A stretch of DNA of 64,000 bases. Origin: Adineta ricciae. Taxonomy: Eukaryota; Rotifera; Eurotatoria; Adinetida; Adinetidae. The DNA is taken from assembly GCA_905250025.1 (NCBI GenBank), contig CAJNOJ010000116.1:62001-126000 (forward strand), written 5' to 3'. A program made the translations under genes and the position numbers. The notes under the pieces were generated by a model that was not told the origin of the DNA, did not search any database, and was given only the letters and a program-made list of their open reading frames with translations. Positions 44,800-56,011 of the stretch are shown here, one piece after another; positions within the stretch are counted from its first letter, which is position 1, and each line of letters starts with the position of its first letter.

Positions 44800-45945
44800 A
44801 TGGACGTTACGATCTGTATTGTTGACGCATCAGGTATAACAGTTGGTCCATCAAGATTCAGCAATATAATTAGCGCCGTTCTCAATCTCAAGTCGACGAC
44901 AAACGATATTCGTACTGGTTTTGTTGTACCTCGCCCATTGAATCAAATGCGGACAGCAAACTTCGACAATATCCAAAACATGGAGCAATTTACAAATTGG
45001 TACAACAGTATTCCAGGGATTGGTACAAATACAGTAAGCTATGGAGCTGAGGGTAAGATACCGGTATTGTATCTTTAATGTCGTTACGTGGGACCAGATT
45101 GTCACAAATTTGTCAGTGAAGTATTGATGTATGTGCATATGCATTCACTTGCTCACGATCGCTATAGTGTTTTGGATTTTCTTATCAGCATCGCTATTTA
45201 AACCGAAAACCGATCTGCTTTGAGTTGATTATATATTAATGCATTTTGTTATGATATTTAACAAAGAGGACATATTTCTGTATCTAGGTTTTGGCTTGGA
45301 TGAAACTCTTCGCATGCAATGGAGACAAGGCGTTAGTAAACATTTTCAATTTTCATTTCGTATATTTTATATTCATTTTTTGTTTCCGATTAGGACGCGG
45401 TTAAAAAGCTTGTTATCCTCTTTACTGACCGAGTTCCTGATTGTCTTAGTCCTACTTTTAACGGTTATGATCTTTGGGACATTCCACGCCAGTTACGCAA
45501 TCAGGAGATAACGTTAATTTCAGTTGGTCTTGACACCAACGCTATGAAATGTGAAGATTTCTTCTGGGCATTATCTATAAAAACTGGTAAAGTTGAGTTT
45601 CTTGTAGTAAAAAAAGAACGAAATCATTCTATTTTAGGTGGCATATTTCTTTCACTTGACAATGCTGGCAGAATTCTTCCGGAAATCATCCAACAAGCAA
45701 TGGATGGAGAAGTTTTATGCGCTGCGTACCATGACAAGGATGTCATAAACATCATGTCCGACATTGATCAACGGGTAGCTTGGCATGAAAACCGAGCAAT
45801 ACACGAATTACCAAACCCGTCGCCTAATACCTTATGTGATCGTGAGGATATTAGTAAAAGGGTTGCTAAAATGATCAAATATACAAATATGGATGGCGTT
45901 CGAACGTTTTATAGTTCAATGCCCGGCTTTCTCGATGAGTATTGA
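44800..45945 (+). CDS. vWA-like protein B, tandem paralogue of A
   Basis: Same fold and second-half motifs as its neighbour: KLVILFTDRVPDC, YDLWDIPRQLRNQEITLISVGLD, CEDFFWALSIKTGG and LDNAGRILPEII, aligning block for block with protein A. The start region MDVTICIVDASGITVG has DAS, so the first metal-site Asp and Ser survive, but the following small residue pattern is lost. Four exons; the second and third are short and their exact limits (near 45285-45340 and 45397) are less certain. The C-terminal 90 residues are unlike A beyond a few positions. Probably cytosolic, lacks a signal peptide. Function unknown. Confidence 0.65.
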
Positions 45946-46541
45946 ACAATATGGATGAACCAGCTTTCTTTCGGCCCAATGTGGACACATGCGCTTTCAA
46001 TTAGTTTTAGTATTTTAATAGTATGTCTTAGTTCCTATGCACCTCTTTCTTTTATCATATTTTCTGTCTTTTTTACCATTCGAAAAGAATTGTATACTTT
46101 CCCATATTTTTATCCCTAAGTTTTAATCTTCTCTGTTTGCATATAATATAATCCCTAAATCCCCCGTCGTTCTCAATAAACCATCAAAAATATTGCTTAT
46201 TTAACTATGTTTCACGTACAATATAGCAAGTCGTGCTCTTGCATGAAATTCAAGAAAATGTACTTGATTACAATTTTTCGATAATTCAACTCGTATCATT
46301 GCTTGGTTTGCCGCTAAAGTAATTAAAGTAATGGTAGAATGTTGTTTATTTGTCTTCGACATCAACAAATAAAATTGCGTCGCTTCATGCGTTGTTTTTT
46401 TCCAAAATACTGCTTATCTTGATTTGTTATAAACGCACATGATGTATGTGTTACATTCCAAACGTTTATTATAAAGGACTGGTCGGAAGTTTTGTCATCG
46501 TTAGATATAGTTGACCGACTGCCCAGACAATTAAATACATC
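45946..46541. other. Spacer before the ZZ-kinase gene
   Basis: 596 AT-rich bases holding a poly(A) signal for vWA gene B. No gene recognised. Confidence 0.45.
46175..46180 (+). terminator. Poly(A) signal AATAAA, vWA gene B
   Basis: Hexamer about 230 bases after the stop codon. Confidence 0.45.
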
Positions 46542-49527
46542 ATGGTAGACATATTGGTTTTCGTACGACCGATTAAAAGTGATTTATCATTATAGGGAGG
46601 ATTTCAAACAAAATTCGCAACACCGATGGGAGAAATCAGTGCCTACGAAGTCAGTTGCATCCACGTGTTTACGTATGAATCATACTATTTTTCGTTGAAT
46701 TAGATAACATCGAGCGCAGCGAATAATGGTTCGTTGGTTTCAAATTCAAATGAAACAACGGAGCAAGCGTACTGTGAACCGATTGAGGTCCTCACCAGAC
46801 AAAAGTGTGATGAGAGCGTCTACGTCTTGAATGGCAAAGATGGAGATCAACCGGCATGGCATATCATTCTAATCTCGTATGAAAAATATATAAATTTAGA
46901 TTCGAGAAACATAGGCCCATACATACGAGTTGAAGATCTTGGACGGAATATTCAGTATCGTAACAAAGCAGGTGAAATTTGTCAGGCTAGCGGGTACGGG
47001 CTACATCCTCCGGAGAAACTAATGAAATGGATCAATGAAAACTATGGTAAGTGTCACCTTCTCGAAAAATCCGATGGAAATGATGAATCGTGTGTTTTCT
47101 CCTAGATCCTTATGCTATTAACGAGGATAATACACTTGTGTACACCGCGGATGATATTCGTTTATGTACAATCAATAAAACTGCAGCTGCTGAATTTTTA
47201 CATAAGGCTCTACACTATCATCGTCATGAAGAGTTTCATTACATTCGATTGCATGATCATCAACGATCAACAGTAGCTGTGCATGCGGGTTTGAAGCCAT
47301 TCGACCGGGTTATTGAATACAATGGAGTCAATGTTGAAGATGATTCTGTGCAAAGTCTAAGACAAAAAATCAATAGTACCAATAAACCATGGATTCAACT
47401 GCTTCTTTGCAGTCCAGCCACATACGTTCACTATAAAACGAATCATAAACATCTCCATAGTAATCTTGATACAGTTCAACTTTATAAACCAGTGCGAAAC
47501 ACAGCGGGTAAATAGCTGAAATAAAGAAGAAATATCGTTCTAGTCTATTTGTATTTCAAATTTAATTAGAACACTATGGTCCTACTTGTGGCACGAAAGA
47601 TTTCTATGCAGTATGTTGCGAAGATGACCATAGCATTGTTGTCGAGCCATTGAGTTCAACTCATGAGGCATCATCGTCTCTTCAGGTATACGACGAAGTC
47701 GGTACTATAAATTGCAAAGGAGAGGATACAAGTGGACAAGTCATTTTCATTGGTAATAGAAATCGTTTTGAAAATTATCTCAACTTAGCGAGGCTGCTCT
47801 ATCTATAGGTACCCAAAGCGAATGCGAACTATTCCGATCAGATGCTGCCTTGGGATCAGCTACCGTCGTATACGTTGAAGACATTGGTAATTTTGAAGAA
47901 ACCGACACTACGTTATTCGTTACTGCTCATGAACATATGGCTCAACGACCGTTTGTTATGCAGAATAACCAAGTATTGAAGATATACTTAGATATCGAGA
48001 TGATTCTGAATGACTATTTTATCGTTGGATTTTCTTAGAGAGAAACGAACAACTTGCGCGTACAATGCACGCAACAAAAGCTGATTCAACAGTTCGCCTC
48101 CTTACTGATCGATAGTGACCTTGATTTAGACAACAGCACTGAAGTTCATCAGATACGATGTTCTGGCTGTGATTCACCACGTATTGTAGGTGATCGTTAC
48201 AAATGCTTAGAATGTGCTGATTATGATCTTTGTGGAAGATGTTTCGATCAACGACGACAGACTCGTGATCATCTCACTGGTCACATCATGGTGCATTTCT
48301 CTAGTCCTGAAGAAGTATTTGGACAGCCAGTAGCTGGTTTGAATAACGCAATAAATTTGACTGCATTGACAGAAAAATACCAGTTAGAAGAACAGTCTGA
48401 TATCGAATGCAACGTTTGTAAGATGAATCCGCTCCGTGGACTACGTTTCAAATGTGATACATGTTACGATTATAATCTTTGTGTAAATTGCGTGAAAAAG
48501 CGTGCACATGACCGATCACATCCATTATTAGCAATGGGTAAAAGTCGTTTTCTAGAAATTCCCGTGGACGATATTGAACTCGGTGATGAGGTTGGTCGTG
48601 GTGGTTTTGGTAAGCGATGTTTGAAAAACGGTCAAATAAAAACAAAGCTTTCATTTATTCTTCTTGTTTCTAGGAACTGTGTACATAGCAAAATGGTTAT
48701 CGAGAAATCGTCAAGTCGCTTGTAAAGTGATTCGTGTCCCACCAGACAATATGCATCTGGAAAAAAGTTTTCGAAAAGAATTGGCTGCTTACGCCGAACT
48801 ATCTGGTCCGTACGTTCTAAAACTATACGGATATAATATCCAAGCGCTATCAGATGGTACTCAAAAGTGCATGCTTATCATGGAATATATGTCACGTGGT
48901 AATTTAGCTAGTGTTCTCAAACAAACAGAAAAGATCTCTTTGCGCCGTAAACTTGAAATGGCTTGTCAAATTGCTGGTGGTATGCGAAAATTACACGAAC
49001 ATCACATGATTCATCGTGATATTCGACCAGAGAATATTCTTATCGGACAAGATTACATAGCAAAACTTGGCGACATGGGTCTTGCACGTGTTTGGTTACC
49101 AGATGAAGCGTTAACGTTGATTGGTTGCGTACCTTACATGCCACTCGATTTCTACACTGCCAAATACGATCAATCTTTAGATGTTTACACATTTGGTTTA
49201 ACTCTACATCATCTCTTTACGGAAACGAGACATCAATTTGACATGTTGACGCGCCGCGTTAAACTAAACAATGTTAGTCCAGTCTTTTCCGATCTGATCG
49301 CTCGATGTATTCATCCTACAGCAAGTAACCGACCATCGGCAAATGAAATCGAGATAACCTTACGCATGCATAAACATACTATCGAAAGATACATTCATGA
49401 AAGTGGTATCAACTACGGCAGAATGTCACTAGAAGAAAAGAACAATACGTTTATTAGTACCTACGATACATTCTCTCCTGTTCTTGACAAAGTCCTTCGT
49501 GATGAATTTTCAATGACTACATCGTGA
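46542..49527 (+). CDS. PDZ-like plus double ZZ zinc finger protein kinase
   Basis: Eight exons splice to 857 residues. Exon 1 is only the ATG (46542-46544), joined to 46596 so the protein opens MGGFQT, a good N-myristoylation context (Gly2, Thr6). Residues 40-135 form an unrecognised domain; about 165-235 look like PDZ (AVHAGLKPFDRVIEYNGVNV). Two ZZ fingers follow at about 422-470 (RCSGCDSPRIVGDRYKC) and 505-550 (CNVCKMNPLRGLRFKC). The kinase domain starts near 560: VGRGGFGTVY, VACKVI lysine, IHRDIRPENIL catalytic loop, GDMGLAR in place of DFG, and DVYTFG. Catalytic Lys, Asp and Asn are present, so activity is plausible; the type is tyrosine-kinase-like. I know no vertebrate protein with this order. 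Its substrate is unknown. Confidence 0.82.
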
Positions 49528-49616
49528 GCTTCCTCCTAGAGACTATCGAGTCGATCTCTCTTATTATTTATTTTGTATATTAATCATGATATGAACGTCG
49601 TCTTACGCTTGTTTAT

Positions 49617-49622
49617 AATAAA
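49617..49622 (+). terminator. Poly(A) signal AATAAA, ZZ-kinase gene
   Basis: Hexamer 90 bases after the kinase stop, in the convergent spacer with the MFS gene. Confidence 0.55.
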
Positions 49623-49740
49623 TATATGTACGAATGAATGATTTCTCAGCTATTTACAAGAGAAAAGAAGCATAGAAAACAATTTGAGATCGGTTAATGA
49701 TTCTACAACATAATCTACACAAGTAAACTTGTTAAACATT

Positions 49741-51321
49741 CTAATTTTTCATTTGATCGAGTGCGACACTTTTGTTCGGTGTTGAATTCAGCTTCTGTGC
49801 GCTCTCGTCCGAATCAATCGAGTCATCTTCAATTAAAACTGGATTGAATGCTACTGCGCCTTTCGGAATAAATGATGCAGCTATCATAATTACAACGATG
49901 ATACTCAATTGTACTGCAGCTGTGTAAATAAGCGCTGATTGAACACTTCCTTTCGTATTGTAAACATGATCGATATGTTTTCCGAGTAATGGATTTCCAA
50001 TCGAGTAGATAATAATATAAGTCGAGTAGAGAAACGCCATGACAGCTCCCAACGGTGAGATATTTTTATGTTTCGATTCTAAACGTGTCAATGACGATTG
50101 TATATAAGCATCGAGGGATATGTCTCCAACAGCCGAAGCGAATCCAATTGGAACCAGAGTAGCCGCGATAATCCAAGCGTGTACGATATGATCAGCTGGA
50201 GGATGATAGAATGGTAAGTACCAAATAACAATTAACATTATAGCATCAAATCGTACCCATAAAATCGGACTTTTCATAGTATCGTTAAAACAATAAACAA
50301 ATAGAGCACCTAGTAATTCACCTAGATTCGAGCCGCCAACGAGTATTTGCGACCAAGCTGAATGATGTAAATACCGTCGAGCAACTTGTGGAGCAATACT
50401 ATTCTCAATATATCGATGTGAGTAGATTGCTAGAGGATAGACTGCAAACAACCAGAGAAATCTTCGATGTGTGAAAACAATTTTTGCACCAAAGTAAAGC
50501 GATTGGACAAAACATAAGAGCGTTATACCCATAGCTTTGAAATAGTTAACTTTGGTTTTCTTTAGATACGGTGCAACTTCGTCGTCGCCAACATTGGCTC
50601 TTTTCGGCATACTTTGTATGAATAGCCAAACTAAGCCTGCAGCGGTAAATAAGATTGGCGTTATGATAAAGGCATGATTGTTGCCTAATTTGGGAATGAG
50701 CACGAGTGCGGTCGTTAGAGCACCGCTGACCCCGGCGATTTCATAGAAGACGTGAACTAAAGAATTCATTTTACGTAATTTAACAACATTATCGCCAGCA
50801 ATATGAGCAGGAATCACACGACGCATCGATTCAACCATGCCAAACGTAATACCAGCAACACAATAGATTGGAATGATGGTGTCAGTACGATAATCTCCGT
50901 AGTAGCTAAAGTCATTCTTATGTTTCGGTTTAAAATCGCTCGGTTTGATTGTTCCACCAGTGACAACATCGATGATCACGAAAACAGCTGTTGTCGCAGC
51001 AAAAATAAATATAGTTGCTGCCAGAACGCACTGTGTGCGCCAGCGTTTAATCAATGGGCCAATCAACATTGAACCAATACATTGGGATGCTTGGTTAAGA
51101 CCAATTAGTAGACCAACTCTTTCGAATGTACGTGTTAATGCGTCAGCTTCGTGCGCATCTTGATCATAACGATTTGTAGCTAGAGCTACGATTGCACCAT
51201 TGAATGCTTCAACTCCGAATTTATACAGCATAATACCGAAGATATAAATCAGGATGTTTTTCTTCTCCTCAGCAGTGAAAAGAGCTGATCGACCGAACAA
51301 ATGTATTCTTTTGATAGACAT
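49741..51321 (-). CDS. Fungal-type MFS transporter, intronless CDS
   Basis: One uninterrupted frame of 526 residues with about 11-12 hydrophobic segments. The opening (RSALFTAEEKKNILIYIFG, then LYKFGVEAFNGAIVALATNR) and the central block (VRKLRKM-like KLRKMNSLVHVFYEIAG, GALTTALVLIPKLGNN, FIITPILF) are hallmarks of a fungal major facilitator group annotated as general substrate transporters. The C-terminus is an acidic, Ser-rich cytosolic tail. Every nearby gene of this size has several introns, so the intron-free CDS supports horizontal acquisition. A TTTTAG acceptor 10 bases before the ATG suggests that a leader or 5' UTR exon is spliced on. Substrate unknown. Confidence 0.88.
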   Translation of the reverse strand: MSIKRIHLFGRSALFTAEEKKNILIYIFGIMLYKFGVEAFNGAIVALATNRYDQDAHEADALTRTFERVGLLIGLNQASQCIGSMLIGPLIKRWRTQCVLAATIFIFAATTAVFVIIDVVTGGTIKPSDFKPKHKNDFSYYGDYRTDTIIPIYCVAGITFGMVESMRRVIPAHIAGDNVVKLRKMNSLVHVFYEIAGVSGALTTALVLIPKLGNNHAFIITPILFTAAGLVWLFIQSMPKRANVGDDEVAPYLKKTKVNYFKAMGITLLCFVQSLYFGAKIVFTHRRFLWLFAVYPLAIYSHRYIENSIAPQVARRYLHHSAWSQILVGGSNLGELLGALFVYCFNDTMKSPILWVRFDAIMLIVIWYLPFYHPPADHIVHAWIIAATLVPIGFASAVGDISLDAYIQSSLTRLESKHKNISPLGAVMAFLYSTYIIIYSIGNPLLGKHIDHVYNTKGSVQSALIYTAAVQLSIIVVIMIAASFIPKGAVAFNPVLIEDDSIDSDESAQKLNSTPNKSVALDQMKN

Positions 51322-52403
51322 TTGTTGTCGACTAAAACAAAATGAGAATTTTACTAATGTACACGTGGTTACAGATGAAGAATCAATCCAGCCTCATTCA
51401 TTTACCTGAACCCTTTGAAAACATGATTTTGAAAGTACGCTGGAGAAATCTTTTGCATGGAACGATGAACTCTGAGCAATGCTTAAGTCGACTAACAATA
51501 ACTTTGCCCTTTAACTTATGAACATGTTCATCCGCTACGTCTCGGTTATCACCATCATGACTCATACTCCATTTTCGTTCTCCGGTCACGTAGATAAGCT
51601 TCATCTGTCTGTCTGAAAAACTTCACTTATGAACAAATACAATTCATTTTATCATTCGTATATGCTAGCTTCTCTACGAATGCTCGAGGATGTTTCTAAT
51701 CAATACAAGAAGAAAACGAATATCTGTACCTTAATTATCTAGTATTTCGAAATAATAACAACGAAGTGTCGTCGAATTTACTCGTCCATTGGTTATGCAA
51801 GCGTATGATTCACCTTTCTTCGCATGCTTCGTCTATTCTATGGTTACAATCCTTTTTCTTTCGCGATATTTTTCAAGTCGAAATCGTATGTTTATAGTAA
51901 GCACACTCGATATTATTATGAATATCATCGTTATGTACGTAAAGACGAAATCATTGGGGAAAATGTTTGTTTATTTTGTAGATATTTCGTCTGAAATTTG
52001 TGTTAATTAGTTAGATAATTACATATAATTGAAACATTTGTACAGATAGAGTTGCGCTTCATTAATTCTAATGGACAGGAACATTTTTCGAAGGATGAAT
52101 CGATCGGTATTGTTTTTGACTAAGGAAATTGGTGATTTTACTTATTGACACATTTGTCATAGCGAGTGCAATGGAAAATTATATTCAAGTTCATATGAAC
52201 TGCTACGAAACAACGAAATTAAACGATCAATGCAGTATGTTTTCATACAAAGATAATAGATAAGGATCAATAGAAGAGGGCTCATGGTGTTATAACATTT
52301 ACAATGTCTTCTTCTTATCATATTTCTTTCTTTTTCGAATCGTGAGGTAAAATGCGTCTTTCATCATGAAACAAGATGTTTTCTTTCTAGATTCCTTTCA
52401 ATT
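51322..52403. other. Spacer between the MFS and SNX3 starts
   Basis: About 1.1 kb between divergent genes. A 68-codon minus-strand ORF at 51398-51604 ends at a possible GTAAAT donor. It might be a 5' exon of the MFS transcript, but joining it would be out of frame with the transporter. A TTTCTAG acceptor lies 13 bases before SNX3. Confidence 0.4.
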
Positions 52404-53079
52404 ATGGCAGCCGTCGGTTCAGATATTCGACCGGAAATTGCCCGATTACCAGTTCAAGCTGTAACATCAGAGAATTCTTATGAACCACCTGATAATTTTC
52501 TGGAAATTGAAGTTGTTAATCCCATTACACACGGACTAGGTGGAAATCGCTACACCGATTATGAAGTTCGAACGCGAGTAAGAGATCTTTCGCTCGATTT
52601 GTTTTTCCGTAGAATTAGTTGAACTATTCTAGACAAAACTGCCTGTATTTCGTTTGAAAGACTCGTCGGTTCGTCGTCGTTATTCGGATTTCGAATGGTT
52701 ACGTAAAGAACTCGAGCGAGATAGTAAAGTATAGGAATCTGATTTGTCTACTCAAGTGTCTCTCTAAAGATTGATCTTGATAGATCGTTGTACCAAACTT
52801 ACCGGGCAAAGCATGGCAACGACAAATACCTGCATTTCTTCGAAACAACGATGGCCTATTCGATGATGATTTTATCGAAGATCGACGAAAAGGTTTAGAA
52901 GAATTTATCATCAAGTAGGTCGAACAACACGTATGAATTGTCATTGTATTCATTTCAATGAACTTTCTAGAGTGGCTGGTCATCCTTTAGCGCAAAACGA
53001 ACGTTCACTTCACGTATTTTTACAAGAGGAAAAGATTGATCATGATAGATACGCTCCTGGCAAAGTACGCAATGGATAA
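52404..53079 (+). CDS. SNX3: Sorting nexin 3
   Basis: PX-domain protein that binds PI3P on early endosomes and works with retromer to recycle cargo such as Wntless. Four exons encode about 170 residues. The family blocks are YEPPDNFLEIEVVNP, YTDYEVRT, RLKDSSVRRRYSDFEWLR (the PI3P-binding RRYSDFEWL), VVPNLPGKAW, FDDDFIEDRRKGLEEFI, VAGHPLAQNERSLHVFLQ and the C-terminal DRYAPGKVR. The single PX domain without a BAR region, and the length, fit SNX3/SNX12. The stop TAA at 53077-53079 is reached in the phase set by the last junction. Open frames downstream in other phases are not continuations. Confidence 0.95.
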
Positions 53080-54211
53080 AATCCAATTGCAAGCATTGCG
53101 AGCATCTTCTTTTTCTTTTTTCTTCTATACAGTATTATATTTATCAATTGAGAATAAAATAGGAAATAAAATACAACCATCGAGTTTCTTTTTCACTTTG
53201 TTAGGAAACTTTCAGGTCAGTTTGAGTACAGAGTTTCGGTCCTGGCAGATTGTACTTATTATGATCCAGTATGCAAATATGATCTATGTTTACATAGAGA
53301 AGAAGAACAATGAAGACAGATTCAAACAGATAACAGTTATCTTTTTTACGCAGTTGAAAAGACAAAAGTCTAAAGTTTCGTGGTAAACTTTCAATTGTTG
53401 AATCGTTTTTCAACGAATGATTTGATAGAGGAAATCTGATTTACTATTGCTTACAACGACGGCAAAACACTCGAGAAAGACAAGTTTTCGAGTAGGAAGG
53501 CAGGCTAAGATTAGCTAGCGATTTAACCGAAGATTAAGTACTGTCTTGACCTTCAAAAATGCCATTGATCTTGATTTATTGCATTGATACGAAATCCAAG
53601 AAGCGAGTTGTAAGTCAGTGTTCATGAATGTCATTGTTTTCCTTTTTTCAAGATTAGAGTTGATACTTTCTGTCTGTTATTAGATACGCCATTCTTTGAC
53701 AAGGCCATTGCAATCAATAGCGATCTTTCCGTTTCTTTGCAAATCGTCACATTTATTTAATGTCTGTTGCAACGAATCTGATCGACAATACAGAGAAACA
53801 GATATAATAGACAATTTGTTTGTTCTTGAAGAAACAAAGGAATAGGGGAAACACAAACGTATCGAGGGAATAAGCGTACATAGTACGAGCTAAAAAAGAT
53901 ATTATGTCAGTGATTATTTTCTCTCTCCGTGTTTTATTCTATTTTTTTCCGGCAATGACGTCAATGTAATGGATTGATGCGTTACTTTTGATAATAGCAC
54001 CGCAATGATACAAAACTAGGCAACTGTTGTTGTTGTTGCTGTCGTCTCTGTTATATCTGTCGACTTTCTCTCTCTCATCTTGTCAATTATCCTAATTTAC
54101 AAAATGCCATCAGGTTTTCGCACGCCAGTACTAAATAGACACTTTCGTATGTATAGTTTTATCGATATAAATGTTTGTATATTGTTTTTAGACAGGACAG
54201 AATCGACTCGA
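53080..54211. other. SNX3 3' region and convergent spacer
   Basis: 1.1 kb without a gene I can support. It contains a perfect TGACGTCA palindrome at 53956-53963, in a position downstream of both flanking genes. Confidence 0.45.
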
Positions 54212-54898
54212 TTAATCGAATAGACGAGTACGGCAATGGTTAAGTATCGATTTTTTCACGTGAAAGTTTCTTAGAGATTTGAATTGTGTACGATCGTTGG
54301 AATTCAAAATGATTGCACAACGTTTTTGTAATTTATCGAACGTTTCGCGAATGTAAACATTTTGACAATCGACTTTCGCTCGTGTTTCTAATAAGGTTAT
54401 TTCTTGTTTGAGTTTACTTCCATCTGTTAACAATTGCTCGTAATCATTCGAAGAAGCTTTCTTTGCTTGTTGTAATAATTCATTCGCTGAATTTTTCAGC
54501 CTCTCGATCGTGCACAGATAGATTTCGATTCGAATAGAGTATTTGGAAATGTCCCATATGTGATTTTGTAAATCAAGTAGCATCTGTTCGTTTCGATCGT
54601 CGAGTATATCGTGTCGTTGTTTAACAGTGAGAAGAATGAGATTCATATGGCGAATTTTCTCTTTAAATTCTTTTAATTGATCAGGTCCACCTTGAAAATT
54701 ATTCAAATCATTTGTTATCACTCGAAATGTCTCTTTCACTTTGATTAATTCATTTTGAATATCACGGTTGAGTGTATCGAATCGATTTCGATTGTACGGA
54801 GAGAGTAAACGACGTGTTCCTTCACTAACAGTCGAATCTTCCGAGAGAGTTATGGATTGAAAGTCATCATGCGATGAACTTAAACTCGTCATTGTCAA
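54212..54898 (-). CDS. Uncharacterised coiled-coil protein
   Basis: Family not recognised. Single exon, 228 residues, start MTMTSLSSSHDD. A Ser/Thr-rich head (1-30) is followed by a predominantly helical, charged body with heptad-like stretches (about 40-205: LNRDIQNELIKVKETF, KEFKEKIRHMNLILLTVKQ, LIKLETR-like LKQEITLLETRAK). The C-terminus is basic. There is no signal peptide or membrane helix. The body is reminiscent of spectrin-like or SNARE-adaptor helices, but no diagnostic motif is seen. Lack of introns is unusual beside its neighbours but not rare at this size. Confidence 0.55.
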   Translation of the reverse strand: MTMTSLSSSHDDFQSITLSEDSTVSEGTRRLLSPYNRNRFDTLNRDIQNELIKVKETFRVITNDLNNFQGGPDQLKEFKEKIRHMNLILLTVKQRHDILDDRNEQMLLDLQNHIWDISKYSIRIEIYLCTIERLKNSANELLQQAKKASSNDYEQLLTDGSKLKQEITLLETRAKVDCQNVYIRETFDKLQKRCAIILNSNDRTQFKSLRNFHVKKSILNHCRTRLFD

Positions 54899-55579
54899 AA
54901 TATTTACAAATGAATAAATCGAAGCCGATGAGAGATAGCAATGCAGGCTACGAAGAGCCAGACACTACTAGTCAACATTTACGATCGAAACAATCGAATA
55001 TTATATGTATAAAAACGCAAATCGAACATCAACAGACAGCGACAGAAAATTGACAAAATAAACAGCGCGTTTTGAAACAACTATCGGATAATCATAGTTA
55101 CAAAGATGGAAGAAATCATTCAATCAAAACAGCTGTCGTTTGCCTTGGAGTTTAATCATCCCAGAGAAAGAGAAGACAAGCGTTCTTTTTTTTCGCATAT
55201 TATCGATTTATCAGTCAACAGAATAAGTAAATACATGTTGATAGATTGTCCAACCATAAAGAATATTTCTTAATGACACGAGTTAGACATAGACGTCTGT
55301 TTTGTAGACAAGTGTACAACAAAAAAGAGAAACGACGAATCTTGATTATAGTAAAGATGTTTTTCCACAGTTACTAATCGATTAGAGCAGGCATGCGAAA
55401 AGAAACCGATTGATGTATCACGAAGTACATTTCAGATGTGTATGTAAGTACATCACGATCAGCTCTGTCTCGATCATTTATTTTTAGATTTATCCGATTC
55501 TTTCGAATGATTTTGGTGATCGATTAACTTCAATGAATTTGGTAGTTATTACATGACGTAATTATCATAATGATTTTAC
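54899..55579. other. Divergent spacer
   Basis: 681 AT-rich bases between divergent genes. A TGACGTAA bZIP-like site occurs about 25 bases before the small membrane protein start. Nothing else recognised. Confidence 0.4.
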
Positions 55580-55861
55580 ATGTACACATTGTTGAATTCC
55601 ACTAATTCTATCCTTAATCTGACGACGAATGAGAGTGAGAACAATGTTTTCACTTATTCATCTATATCGCCGACGCTTGATAAATTGTCGAGTATATTTC
55701 TAATATTAATTCTTTCTGTTCTCTGTTTTTTGGGCGTCATTTTTATGATCTTTGGTCCAATGATGAGATCGGAAGCATGGAAACGTGTTGATAATTATAT
55801 TTTTGGTCAAGAAATGGGAGATAACGATCGTGACGATGGCGGAGCAGATGGTGGTGACTAG
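55580..55861 (+). CDS. Small single-pass membrane protein
   Basis: Family not recognised. 93 residues: an N-terminal stretch with sequons (NSTN, NLTT, NESE), one strong membrane helix at about 39-60 (SIFLILILSVLCFLGVIFMI), a short motif MMRSEAWKRVDNYIFGQE, and an acidic Gly-rich tail ending DDGGADGGD. No cleavable signal, so the sequons would face out if it is type III. Composition and the helix argue for a real gene, but the single exon and short length leave room for doubt. Confidence 0.5.
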   Translation: MYTLLNSTNSILNLTTNESENNVFTYSSISPTLDKLSSIFLILILSVLCFLGVIFMIFGPMMRSEAWKRVDNYIFGQEMGDNDRDDGGADGGD

Positions 55862-56011
55862 CAAATCTCTTTTATTTGTTAATATTTGTCTTTTTAATTT
55901 TTTGTTTTATAAATCATATTTTACTCAACGTTTCAATACCTTATGTTATGATTATATCAGCCGATAAACTGACAGGAAACGTCATTCTTGCTGTTTCTGT
56001 TGACGATTTAT

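Noticed and set aside
51398-51604. 68-codon ORF as an extra N-terminal exon of the MFS transporter
   Set aside because: The visible donor and acceptor would join it out of frame with the transporter, which already has a complete fungal-like N-terminus.
53036-53386. 116-codon ORF overlapping the end of SNX3
   Set aside because: It uses another phase; the SNX3 frame ends properly at 53079 with the expected C-terminus, and the ORF has no family features.
53956-53963. Perfect TGACGTCA palindrome as a CRE enhancer
   Set aside because: It lies downstream of both flanking convergent genes, and an eight-base match is expected by chance about once per 65 kb.
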